From an uncultured Flavobacteriales bacterium (GTDB lineage Bacteria > Bacteroidota > Bacteroidia > Flavobacteriales_D > Sanyastnellaceae): DNA of 32,952 nucleotides. The stretch spans positions 1 through 32,952 of the forward strand of contig CALJKR010000030.1 of assembly GCA_937974555.1 (NCBI GenBank). The letters are read 5' to 3'. The position numbers and the translations under genes are program-made. Positions 24,853 to 32,278 of this stretch are shown piece by piece. Each line of letters opens with the position of its first letter. Position 1 is the first letter of the stretch. Below the pieces are notes generated by a model. The model was not told the DNA's origin, did no database searches, and worked only from the letters and a program-made list of their open reading frames with translations.

Positions 24853-27800
24853 ATGCACAGGGCAACCTATTCCATGCGAAATGGTCTTTGGAATGGGATG
24901 CGTGTCTTATGGTTCATTTTGGCTTTGCTTGTGGCTCCTTTGGGTTGGGGGCAATTGCAATTTATTCCCAACCAAGGACAATGGGAAGAGGACGTAAAAT
25001 TCATGTCCCATGTGCCTGGCGGTCGCGTTTGGGCCAATACACAAGGATTACGCTTTGAACTTTTTAATGCCGCCTTTTTCCAAGCGCTGCATCCCGGAAA
25101 GCATCCCGAGGAATTGCCTAAAGGCCATGTCTTTGATTGCCAATGGAAAAATGCTTCGCCCGCAGCTCAATGGCGTGGCGAAAAACACTTCTCTTTTTAC
25201 CATCAATATTTTTTAGGGAATAGAAAAGGAAGAACCTTGGTATATGAATCAGGTTCGTTGGTTAGCGTATACCCTGGAATTGACGCCCATTGGGGATCTG
25301 TGGACCAACACCTCAAATACGACTGGCGTATACAACCGCATGCCAACCCGCAAAATATCATCATCGAGTGGGACAAAAAGGTTCAGGTGGCGCTGCACAA
25401 TGGTGACCTCTTGATTCAATCCTCTACCGGTACAATCATCGAGAAAAAACCATACGCCTTCCAATGGATTAATGAGAAAATTGTTCCTGTTCCTTGCGAA
25501 TATGTCTTGAATGGCCACACGGTAACTTTTGCCTTGGGATCGTATGATGCACAATATGAATTGGTCATCGACCCTGAGATTATTTTCTCTACTTACATCG
25601 GCTCCATATCATCCACCTTTGGGTTCACAGCAAGCAACGATCTCGCTGGAAATCTAATTAGTGGCGCCACGGTATTTGGTCAAAACTATCCCACCACGCC
25701 CAACGCATTTTCAATCAACTTCAATACCACTGCCGGGAATATTTATGACCTGGCCATCACCAAATTTACAGCGGATGGAAGTTCCCTGTTGTATTCCACG
25801 TTCATTGGCGGCGAAGCACAAGAAACGCCACATAGTATTGTCGTCGATAACAACGACAATATTTTTATAATGGGCGTTACAGGGAGCGCCAATTTTCCCG
25901 CGCAACCCGGTGCCTTTGATCCGAGTTTTTCCCCAGGAAGTGCACTCAACATGAACACTTTTTTCTATGGCAATCATCCGCAAGGCGCTGATCTGTTTGT
26001 CGCCAAATTGGACAATGCCGGGGGGTTAACAAATTGTACCTTCTTGGGAAACAGTGACCCTGACGGTTTGAACTATGCCTCTGGATTGTTTTACAATTAC
26101 GGGGATGCTTTCAGAGGCGAAATCAACATTCACCCCAACGGAAATGTTTTTGTCGCTACCACCGTGAGGGGCAGTTTTCCTGTCACTGGAAATGCAGGAC
26201 AATCTTCCTTCGGTGGCGGGGCATCCGATGGTGCTTTGGTTGTGCTGTCCTCCGATTTAGAAAACCTTCTGTACGCCACTTATATTGGAGGGTCCAGCGA
26301 TGATGCTTGCTATGCCGTTCAGTTTGATAATGCCGGACAAATTCTCATTTGTGGCGGAACAAAAAGTGTCAATTTTCCTATTCCCAATGGCGGTTTTGAC
26401 AGCAATTTCAATGGCAATGTAGATGGTTTTATCCTTAAAATGAATCCCGTAAACTTTGCCATAGTGGGAGGAACTTACATTGGGACCTCTGACTTTGACC
26501 AAGCCTTTTTTGTTCAGTGTGACAACAACAACAATGTATATGCATTGGGACAAACCAATGGAAATATGCCCATCACAGCTGGATGCTACGGGCAACCCAA
26601 TAGTGGTTTGTTTGTTCAAAAATACAACAACAACCTAACAGCACTCACCTGGAATACCGTTATTGGAACCGGGAGTGGCGAAGTGGACCTTTCGCCTACG
26701 GCTTTTTTAGTCAGTGATTGCGAACAAATATTCCTCAGTGGTTGGGGAGGTGGAGTAAACAACTATTGTGGAGGAGCTCCCTACACTTGCATGGCCACCT
26801 CCAGCACAACATTGGGTTTGCCCATCACTGCCAATGCACAACAAACCACTACGGATGGCGACGATTTTTACTTGTGTGTCCTTTCACCCAACGCCACCAA
26901 CATTGTGTACGGATCGTTTTATGGAGGCGCTGTTTCCTCTGAACATGTCGATGGAGGAACCTCAAGGTTCAGCAAAAACGGATTTGTTTACCAAGCCGTT
27001 TGCGCAGGATGCCAGGGGAATGACGACTTTCCAACTTCACCTGCTGCTTATAGTGCAAGCAATCCCAGTGGGGGCTGCAACATTGCGGTATTTAAACTCT
27101 CATTGAGCCCCATTTATGCCGATGCCAATTTGGATGCGCCTGGGGACATTTGTCCCAATCAACCCATTTCATTTCAGAATCTATCCACGGGAGCTACGCT
27201 TTTTGAATGGGATTTTGGCGATGGACAAACATCCACCGATTTTGAACCTCAACATGCTTATGCCAATCCAGGTAATTACACCGTGCAGTTGGTTGCGTCT
27301 GATGCCGTTCTTTGCTTGCTTGGCGATACAATCGCCATTCCCATCACCGTTTCTCCGCTTCCCTCCATTGATATCCAAAACACAACGCCATTCTGCGAAG
27401 GAGGCTCCATTCCTGTAACAGCATTGGCCAATGGTCCAGTTCAATGGACCCCAAACGAATATTTTAATGACCCAATGACCCCGTCATCCATTGCTAATCC
27501 CGATTCCAGCATTTGGCTGTACGCCCAAACCTACAACAGTTGTGGTACCGCAATAGATAGTATTTGGCAAGAAGTATGGCCCATCAATGTGCAGATCATG
27601 GACAACCCGAGTATCTGCCTGGGTGAGTCGGTGGTACTGAATGTCAATGGTGGAGACAGTTACATTTGGAGCGCCGATCCTACCTTAAGCGATATCAATA
27701 TCGCACAACCCACGGCAACGCCCAGTGCCACAACGACCTATTATGTCGCGGTAACCACAGTAGACGGTTGCGTTTATGAAGATTCGATATCGGTCGCTGT

Positions 27801-28761
27801 ATTTGACCAACTTCCGGGATTAACAGCCTATCCCGATGTGCATATCTGTTGGGGAATCCCAACTTCGTTGGATGCGGAAATCGCCAATACCTATCAGTGG
27901 CAACCCGCCAATCTTTTTGACAACCCCAACATCGCGCAGCCCACCATCACCCTATTTCAGGACACTTTGATCACCTTGAATATGACCAATGGTTGTGGTG
28001 CTGGATCGGCTACTTTTTGGGCTTATGTCGAAAATCCAGATGTCCTTTTGGCCTGCCCTCCAGCGGTTTGTACTGGCGACACCCTGCTGGCGGAATGCAG
28101 TGGTGCGCAAGATTACCAATGGCTGCCCTCTTCATGGATCATGGACACATTGGTCAATGGCGCAAGTCTGATTCCTGGAGCTTCAGGAACACTCATCGTC
28201 ATCGGAACTGATGCCTTTGGATGCATGGATACCGCTCAACAATGGATTAATCTCCTCCCCCTACCATTTATTGATCTCCCGGATTCCGTGTACTTCGACT
28301 ATCCCGAAGCCGCTTGGGTATCTCCAGAAACGAATATCACTACTGGACAATGGTCCCCTACTGAATTTGTCCTTTGCGACACCTGTGCTGCAACGTACAT
28401 TTCTCCTGTATATCCCATGGAGTATTTCTTCACCATCGCTGATGACGCAGGATGCGGCGCAACCGACAGCGTCAAGGTTATTCCGCTGTATCCTTTTTGG
28501 GTACCCAATACTTTTACGCCCAATCAGGATGGATTCAATGATGGATTCAAAGTCATTTCTTTTTTCCCAATGCCCTTTTATCATTTCCAAATCTTTGATC
28601 GATGGGGAATGTCCGTTTTTGAAACTACGGATCCCAATCGCGGATGGGACGCCAGTTTCAATGGGTATTATGTTCCACAAGATGTTTATACTTGGCAGTT
28701 GAAATTTGTTCTTCCAACAGGTGAACAGAAGCATCGCGGGCATGTCACTATTCTTCGGTGA
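24853..28761 (+). CDS. Large secreted SBBP/PKD protein with type B (gliding-associated) T9SS domain
   Basis: A 1302-residue secreted protein. The signal peptide is best read from MRVLWFILALLVAPLGWGQ; ATG codons at 24853, 24874 and 24898 are all in frame, and the last gives the most compact peptide. Residues about 35-230 match a domain often found ahead of SBBP repeats (FIPNQGQWEEDV). Residues about 240-750 are seven-residue-periodic beta-propeller repeats (YSTFIGG, YATYIGGSSDD and VDNNDNIFIMG-type units). A PKD domain spans about 755-833 (WDFGDGQTS). A Cys-rich Ig-like region follows. Residues about 1214-1302 are the type B sorting domain: PNTFTPNQDGFND, IFDRWG and VYTWQLKF. It should be exported by T9SS and held at the surface. 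Function unknown; adhesion is a guess. Confidence 0.88.
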   Translation: MHRATYSMRNGLWNGMRVLWFILALLVAPLGWGQLQFIPNQGQWEEDVKFMSHVPGGRVWANTQGLRFELFNAAFFQALHPGKHPEELPKGHVFDCQWKNASPAAQWRGEKHFSFYHQYFLGNRKGRTLVYESGSLVSVYPGIDAHWGSVDQHLKYDWRIQPHANPQNIIIEWDKKVQVALHNGDLLIQSSTGTIIEKKPYAFQWINEKIVPVPCEYVLNGHTVTFALGSYDAQYELVIDPEIIFSTYIGSISSTFGFTASNDLAGNLISGATVFGQNYPTTPNAFSINFNTTAGNIYDLAITKFTADGSSLLYSTFIGGEAQETPHSIVVDNNDNIFIMGVTGSANFPAQPGAFDPSFSPGSALNMNTFFYGNHPQGADLFVAKLDNAGGLTNCTFLGNSDPDGLNYASGLFYNYGDAFRGEINIHPNGNVFVATTVRGSFPVTGNAGQSSFGGGASDGALVVLSSDLENLLYATYIGGSSDDACYAVQFDNAGQILICGGTKSVNFPIPNGGFDSNFNGNVDGFILKMNPVNFAIVGGTYIGTSDFDQAFFVQCDNNNNVYALGQTNGNMPITAGCYGQPNSGLFVQKYNNNLTALTWNTVIGTGSGEVDLSPTAFLVSDCEQIFLSGWGGGVNNYCGGAPYTCMATSSTTLGLPITANAQQTTTDGDDFYLCVLSPNATNIVYGSFYGGAVSSEHVDGGTSRFSKNGFVYQAVCAGCQGNDDFPTSPAAYSASNPSGGCNIAVFKLSLSPIYADANLDAPGDICPNQPISFQNLSTGATLFEWDFGDGQTSTDFEPQHAYANPGNYTVQLVASDAVLCLLGDTIAIPITVSPLPSIDIQNTTPFCEGGSIPVTALANGPVQWTPNEYFNDPMTPSSIANPDSSIWLYAQTYNSCGTAIDSIWQEVWPINVQIMDNPSICLGESVVLNVNGGDSYIWSADPTLSDINIAQPTATPSATTTYYVAVTTVDGCVYEDSISVAVFDQLPGLTAYPDVHICWGIPTSLDAEIANTYQWQPANLFDNPNIAQPTITLFQDTLITLNMTNGCGAGSATFWAYVENPDVLLACPPAVCTGDTLLAECSGAQDYQWLPSSWIMDTLVNGASLIPGASGTLIVIGTDAFGCMDTAQQWINLLPLPFIDLPDSVYFDYPEAAWVSPETNITTGQWSPTEFVLCDTCAATYISPVYPMEYFFTIADDAGCGATDSVKVIPLYPFWVPNTFTPNQDGFNDGFKVISFFPMPFYHFQIFDRWGMSVFETTDPNRGWDASFNGYYVPQDVYTWQLKFVLPTGEQKHRGHVTILR

Positions 28762-28767
28762 TTGTTT

Positions 28768-28775
28768 TACATTTG
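28768..28775 (+). promoter_or_regulatory. -7 promoter element of the enoyl-CoA hydratase/dut pair
   Basis: Reads TACATTTG, an exact match to TAnnTTTG, 18 bases before the ATG at 28794 and just after the stop codon of the large secreted protein. No -33 TTG at normal spacing is visible. Confidence 0.55.
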
Positions 28776-28793
28776 CCGTCATAAACAAAAAAC

Positions 28794-29576
28794 ATGGCTT
28801 ACTCTTTTATTTCCATCGACCAACAAGACGCTGTTCTTGTTTTGACCATCCAACGTCCTGATCAATTGAATGCTTTGAACAAAGCCACCATCGAAGAATT
28901 GAATCTCGCTTTGAATGAGGCAGATCAAAACACTTCTATTCGATGTGTCATCATCACCGGTTCAGGAACAAAAGCATTTGTTGCGGGTGCAGATATCAAA
29001 GAGTTTGCAGGGTTTTCTGTAGAGCAAGGAGAGGCTTTAAGCCGCGATGGGCACAATTTGTTGTTCAATCGCGTTGAAAATATGAGCAAGCCTGTCATCG
29101 CCGCCGTCAACGGTTTTGCGTTGGGTGGAGGATTGGAATTGGCCATGAGCTGTCATTTCCGCTATGCGTCTGAAAATGCAAAATTAGGATTGCCTGAGGT
29201 AACCTTGGGGGTCATTCCCGGATACGGTGGAACGCAACGATTGGCGCAATTGGTGGGCAAAGGAAAAGCAATGGAAATGATTACCTCCGCGCAAATGATT
29301 GGTGCTGCTGAAGCCAAAGAATGGGGCTTGGTTAATCAAGTGGTTCCCCAAGAGGAACTCTTGAATACCTGTATGACCATCGCGCAAAAAATTGCCACCA
29401 ATTCTCCTCGTGCCATCTCCGCTGCATTGCGTTCGGTGTTGTCCGGATACAGCTACGCCGAAAGTGGCTTAAACACTGAAATCAAAGAGTTTGGCGAATG
29501 CTTTGGTACAGCAGATTTCAAAGAAGGGACTACGGCTTTTATGGAAAAAAGAAAACCTACTTTTGAAGGGAAATGA
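28794..29576 (+). CDS. Enoyl-CoA hydratase/isomerase (crotonase family)
   Basis: A 260-residue crotonase-fold enzyme that most likely hydrates trans-2-enoyl-CoA in fatty-acid oxidation. The oxyanion-hole segment is AFVAGADIKEFAG (residues 61-73). The ALGGGLELAMSC segment places Glu115, and LPEVTLGVIPGYGGTQRL places Glu135, the two catalytic glutamates of true hydratases; both are present. Substrate chain length cannot be read from sequence. A -7 element lies 18 bases before the ATG. The dut gene starts inside its stop codon (ATGA, 4-base overlap), so the two are translationally coupled, although no metabolic link is evident. Confidence 0.95.
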   Translation: MAYSFISIDQQDAVLVLTIQRPDQLNALNKATIEELNLALNEADQNTSIRCVIITGSGTKAFVAGADIKEFAGFSVEQGEALSRDGHNLLFNRVENMSKPVIAAVNGFALGGGLELAMSCHFRYASENAKLGLPEVTLGVIPGYGGTQRLAQLVGKGKAMEMITSAQMIGAAEAKEWGLVNQVVPQEELLNTCMTIAQKIATNSPRAISAALRSVLSGYSYAESGLNTEIKEFGECFGTADFKEGTTAFMEKRKPTFEGK

Positions 29577-30010
29577 TTGAAGTAGAAATTATCAATCACT
29601 CCGCCTTCGACCTTCCCGCTTATGCCACTGAAGGAGCCGCTGGATTGGACGTTCGAGCCAATATCGAGGACGCCATTGTATTGAACCCTTTGGAAAGGCA
29701 ATTGATTCCAACGGGGCTATTTGTCGCTATTCCCTTGGGCTACGAAATTCAAATTCGTCCTAGAAGCGGATTGGCTTTCAAGCATGGCATCACTGTACTC
29801 AATACACCCGGCACCATAGATGCGGATTATCGTGGCGAAATCAAAGTGCTTTTGGTCAACTTGAGCAATGCTGCTTTTACCATCGAACCCGGTGAGCGCG
29901 TAGCTCAAATGGTTTTGGCCAAACATGAGGTATTGTCTTGGAAAACAACACAAGAACTTCCTTCTACCGAACGTGGTGCTGGCGGATTTGGAAGTACTGG
30001 TGTAAAATAA
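29573..30010 (+). CDS. dut: Deoxyuridine 5'-triphosphate nucleotidohydrolase
   Basis: Cleaves dUTP to dUMP and pyrophosphate, keeping uracil out of DNA and supplying dTMP synthesis. The 145-residue length is typical of the trimeric enzyme. All five motifs are visible: GAAGLDVRAN (22-31), PRSGLA (63-68), NTPGTIDADYRGEI with the catalytic Asp83, GERVAQMVL (107-115) and the C-terminal RGAGGFGSTG (134-143) P-loop-like lid. The ATG overlaps the stop codon of the crotonase gene. Its stop is followed after a single base by the stop end of the convergent trpS gene. Confidence 0.97.
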   Translation: MIEVEIINHSAFDLPAYATEGAAGLDVRANIEDAIVLNPLERQLIPTGLFVAIPLGYEIQIRPRSGLAFKHGITVLNTPGTIDADYRGEIKVLLVNLSNAAFTIEPGERVAQMVLAKHEVLSWKTTQELPSTERGAGGFGSTGVK

Positions 30011-30011
30011 A

Positions 30012-30983
30012 TTAGTATCCTGCTTTTTCTCGAACACGCTGTAGCGTCTTGCTAGCAACGGTTCTCGCCTTGTCGGCACCTTGCTTGAGTACATGGTTCA
30101 ATTCAATTGGATTGGACATCCATTGGTTGAATTGCTCGCGCTCATTTTTGAATCGATCCAATATCGCGCCCAACAAATCCTTCTTGGCGTGTCCCCAGCC
30201 GTATCCGCCTGCGGTCAACTTATCACGCAATTCTTGCGTGGTTTGTTCGCCAGCAATCAATTGCATCAAAGCACAGATGGCATTGGCATTGGGATCCTTG
30301 GGGTCTTCCAACGCGGTGCTATCGGTGGCTATTTTCTTGTTGATGACATCCTTCAATTCCTTTTCAGGAAGAAATACATTGATGAAGTTGTCATAGCTCT
30401 TGCTCATCTTTTGTCCGTCAGTGCCCGGAACATACATGGTATCCTTGTTCAACTTCACCTCAGGCACCACCAAAGTTTCGCCGTAAATGCGATTGAAAGT
30501 ACTGGCGATGTCGCGCGTAATTTCCAAATGCTGCACTTGGTCTTTTCCAACAGGAACCCAATTCGCATCGTACAACAAAATATCTGCTGCCATTAAAACA
30601 GGGTAGGTAAACAACCCCGCATTCACATCAGCTAGGCGATCACTTTTGTCTTTAAAACTATGGGCATTGGCCAACATGGGGAAAGGTGTCAAACATGATA
30701 GATACCAGCAAAGCTCTGTCACTTCAGGAACATCACTCTGTCTGTAGAAAACAGATTTATTCGTATCCAAACCCATCGCCAACCAAGTAGCAGCAACGGC
30801 CAAGGTATTTTCTCTCATCTTAGCCCCATCTTTGATTTGGGTCATCGAATGAAAATCTGCAATGAATAAAAACGACTCATTGCCCGGCGTTCTACTCATT
30901 TCGATCGCAGGCAAAATAGCACCCAAGATGTTTCCCAAGTGTGGGACATTGGTGCTCTGTATTCCAGTTAAAACACGTGACAT
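30012..30983 (-). CDS. trpS: Tryptophan--tRNA ligase
   Basis: Charges tRNA-Trp with tryptophan. From the ATG at 30983 the protein is 323 residues, normal for bacterial TrpRS. The class I signatures are TNVPHLGN (HIGH-type, residues 11-18) and GQKMSKS with KMSKS at 192-196. LYDANWVPVGKDQVQHLE is the expected Trp/ATP-site helix region. The frame is open for ten more codons upstream (to 31013), but the -7 element lies 5 bases before the ATG at 30983, within that extension, so the shorter start is better. It diverges from the DUF3098 gene with only 53 bases between start codons. Confidence 0.96.
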   Translation of the reverse strand: MSRVLTGIQSTNVPHLGNILGAILPAIEMSRTPGNESFLFIADFHSMTQIKDGAKMRENTLAVAATWLAMGLDTNKSVFYRQSDVPEVTELCWYLSCLTPFPMLANAHSFKDKSDRLADVNAGLFTYPVLMAADILLYDANWVPVGKDQVQHLEITRDIASTFNRIYGETLVVPEVKLNKDTMYVPGTDGQKMSKSYDNFINVFLPEKELKDVINKKIATDSTALEDPKDPNANAICALMQLIAGEQTTQELRDKLTAGGYGWGHAKKDLLGAILDRFKNEREQFNQWMSNPIELNHVLKQGADKARTVASKTLQRVREKAGY

Positions 30984-30987
30984 GTTG

Positions 30988-30995
30988 CAAAGATA
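30988..30995 (-). promoter_or_regulatory. -7 promoter element directly before trpS
   Basis: Reads TATCTTTG on the minus strand, an exact consensus match, with 4 bases (CAAC) before the ATG. A TTG at 31013-31011 lies 15 bases upstream. Predicts a leaderless trpS mRNA. Confidence 0.55.
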
Positions 30996-31024
30996 GGAAC
31001 TGTAGGAATCCAATGAAGTCTTAT

Positions 31025-31032
31025 TATCTTAG
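31025..31032 (+). promoter_or_regulatory. -7-like element directly before the DUF3098 gene
   Basis: Reads TATCTTAG, one base off TAnnTTTG, with 4 bases (CGCC) before the ATG at 31037. It is divergent from the trpS element, 29 bases away. Confidence 0.35.
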
Positions 31033-31036
31033 CGCC

Positions 31037-31261
31037 ATGGGATTTGTATTTGGAAAAAAGAACTACATCATACTGGGCATAGGACTGGTGATATTGATGA
31101 TCGGCTATTTGTTGATGAGCGGAGGTGCTGCCACCAGCGCTGATGAATTCAACGCAGAAGAGTTGTTCAGCACACGACGCATCACTGTTGCGCCCATCGT
31201 GGTTTTGATAGGATACATCGTGGTTGGTATAGCCATCATGTACCGCGAGAAAAAACGCTAA
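31037..31261 (+). CDS. DUF3098-type small membrane protein
   Basis: A 74-residue inner-membrane protein with two predicted membrane helices (about residues 10-27 and 50-68). It begins MGFVFGKKNYIILGIG, matching the conserved N-terminal FxFGKxNY of DUF3098, and between the helices has FSTRRITVAPI, also typical. An in-frame ATG at 31013 would add eight residues; I prefer 31037 because of the -7-like element 4 bases before it and the family's N-terminus. The function is unknown. It sits 11 bases before uppP; I recall the two as frequent neighbours in Bacteroidota, near ftsX and truB/queA, which hints at an envelope role. Confidence 0.85.
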   Translation: MGFVFGKKNYIILGIGLVILMIGYLLMSGGAATSADEFNAEELFSTRRITVAPIVVLIGYIVVGIAIMYREKKR

Positions 31262-31272
31262 ATCCATTTCCG

Positions 31273-32070
31273 GTGAGCATTTTAGAAGCGATCATCATCG
31301 CGATTGTGGAAGGAATCACAGAATTTCTTCCCATTTCCAGTACCGGTCACATGATCATCGCCCAAGCCTTATTGGGCGTGGAGTCTGACCAGTTTACCAA
31401 AGCCTTTACCGTTATCATTCAATTCGGTGCCATCACCAGTGTTTTGGCTCTGTATTGGAATCGGTTTTTTCAATCGATTGATTTTTATTACAAACTTCTA
31501 GTAGCCTTCATTCCTGCCGCCATTTTTGGTTTACTTTTGGGCGATTACATCGACGATATGTTGGAACAGGTAGATGTCGTAGCCGTTTCATTGATGTTGG
31601 GCGGTTGGATTTTAATCTATTCCGATAAGTGGTTTGCCAAAAATTTTGAATCTCCTGAAGCGCCAGTTACTTCCAAGAATGCCTTGGTGGTGGGTTTGTT
31701 TCAGTGTATCGCATTGATTCCCGGAGTGTCTCGATCTGCCGCCACCATCATTGGTGGAATGACCATGGGCTGGAATCGCAAACAAGCCGCGGAGTTCAGT
31801 TTTTTCTTGGCAGTTCCCACCATGTTTGCTGCATCGTTAAAGAAAACCTATGATGTTGTAAAAATCGACTACCACATCATCACCGACCATTGGGGCATTA
31901 TGCTCTTGGGGTGCGTAGTTGCAGCGATTGTTGCCTTCTTGTCTATCAAAACGCTGATGGTTATGTTACAGAAAAAAGGCTTTGCCGCTTTTGGCTGGTA
32001 CCGAGTTATTCTTGGCGGCACCATCCTCGCGCTTTTGATGGCCCGTGTGCCGTTGGAGATTATGGAGTAG
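31273..32070 (+). CDS. uppP: Undecaprenyl-diphosphatase
   Basis: Dephosphorylates undecaprenyl pyrophosphate to recycle the lipid carrier for peptidoglycan and O-antigen synthesis (BacA type). The 265-residue protein has about seven or eight membrane helices. The two family motifs are present: EGITEFLPISSTGH (residues 13-26) and PGVSRSAATIIGG from residue 150, containing the Arg and Ser of the active site. The start is GTG at 31273, which gives MSILEAIIIAIVEG, the expected N-terminus; no ATG is nearby. It is 11 bases downstream of the DUF3098 gene and presumably co-transcribed. A 208-base AT-rich gap follows. Confidence 0.96.
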   Translation: MSILEAIIIAIVEGITEFLPISSTGHMIIAQALLGVESDQFTKAFTVIIQFGAITSVLALYWNRFFQSIDFYYKLLVAFIPAAIFGLLLGDYIDDMLEQVDVVAVSLMLGGWILIYSDKWFAKNFESPEAPVTSKNALVVGLFQCIALIPGVSRSAATIIGGMTMGWNRKQAAEFSFFLAVPTMFAASLKKTYDVVKIDYHIITDHWGIMLLGCVVAAIVAFLSIKTLMVMLQKKGFAAFGWYRVILGGTILALLMARVPLEIME

Positions 32071-32278
32071 GGTATATAAATAGATTCAAAACTTCCGTAT
32101 AAAGCGAATCTTTCCTTGCTTTTAATATCGATTTTATTAAGTTGATCCGTATAATATTTATATATTCGTAATAGCAATGAATTGCTTGATTAATCAGATT
32201 TGAATAACGACATGTGGCGAAAAATAATTAATCAAAAATCAAGCTATGGCGATTTTTAAACCTAACATCCAACGAAAA
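32071..32278. other. AT-rich intergenic leader with palindromes
   Basis: No gene is seen in these 208 bases. A TATATTCG element (-7-like) is at 32161-32168 on the plus strand, with a TTG 16 bases upstream. An inverted repeat AGCAAT-GA-ATTGCT (32173-32186) is followed directly by the palindrome TGATTAATCA (32187-32196); the motif TTAATCA recurs near 32230. A weak 5-bp stem (32101-32105 with 32118-32122) is too poor to call a terminator. Confidence 0.45.
32161..32168 (+). promoter_or_regulatory. -7-like promoter element of the outer-membrane barrel gene
   Basis: Reads TATATTCG, one base off TAnnTTTG, with a TTG at 32142-32144 (16-base spacer). It would give a leader of about 105 bases before the ATG at 32279. 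Confidence 0.4.

Noticed and set aside
32101..32122. Possible terminator hairpin after uppP
   Set aside because: Only a 5-bp A/T-rich stem with a 12-base loop and no proper U-tract; too weak to call.
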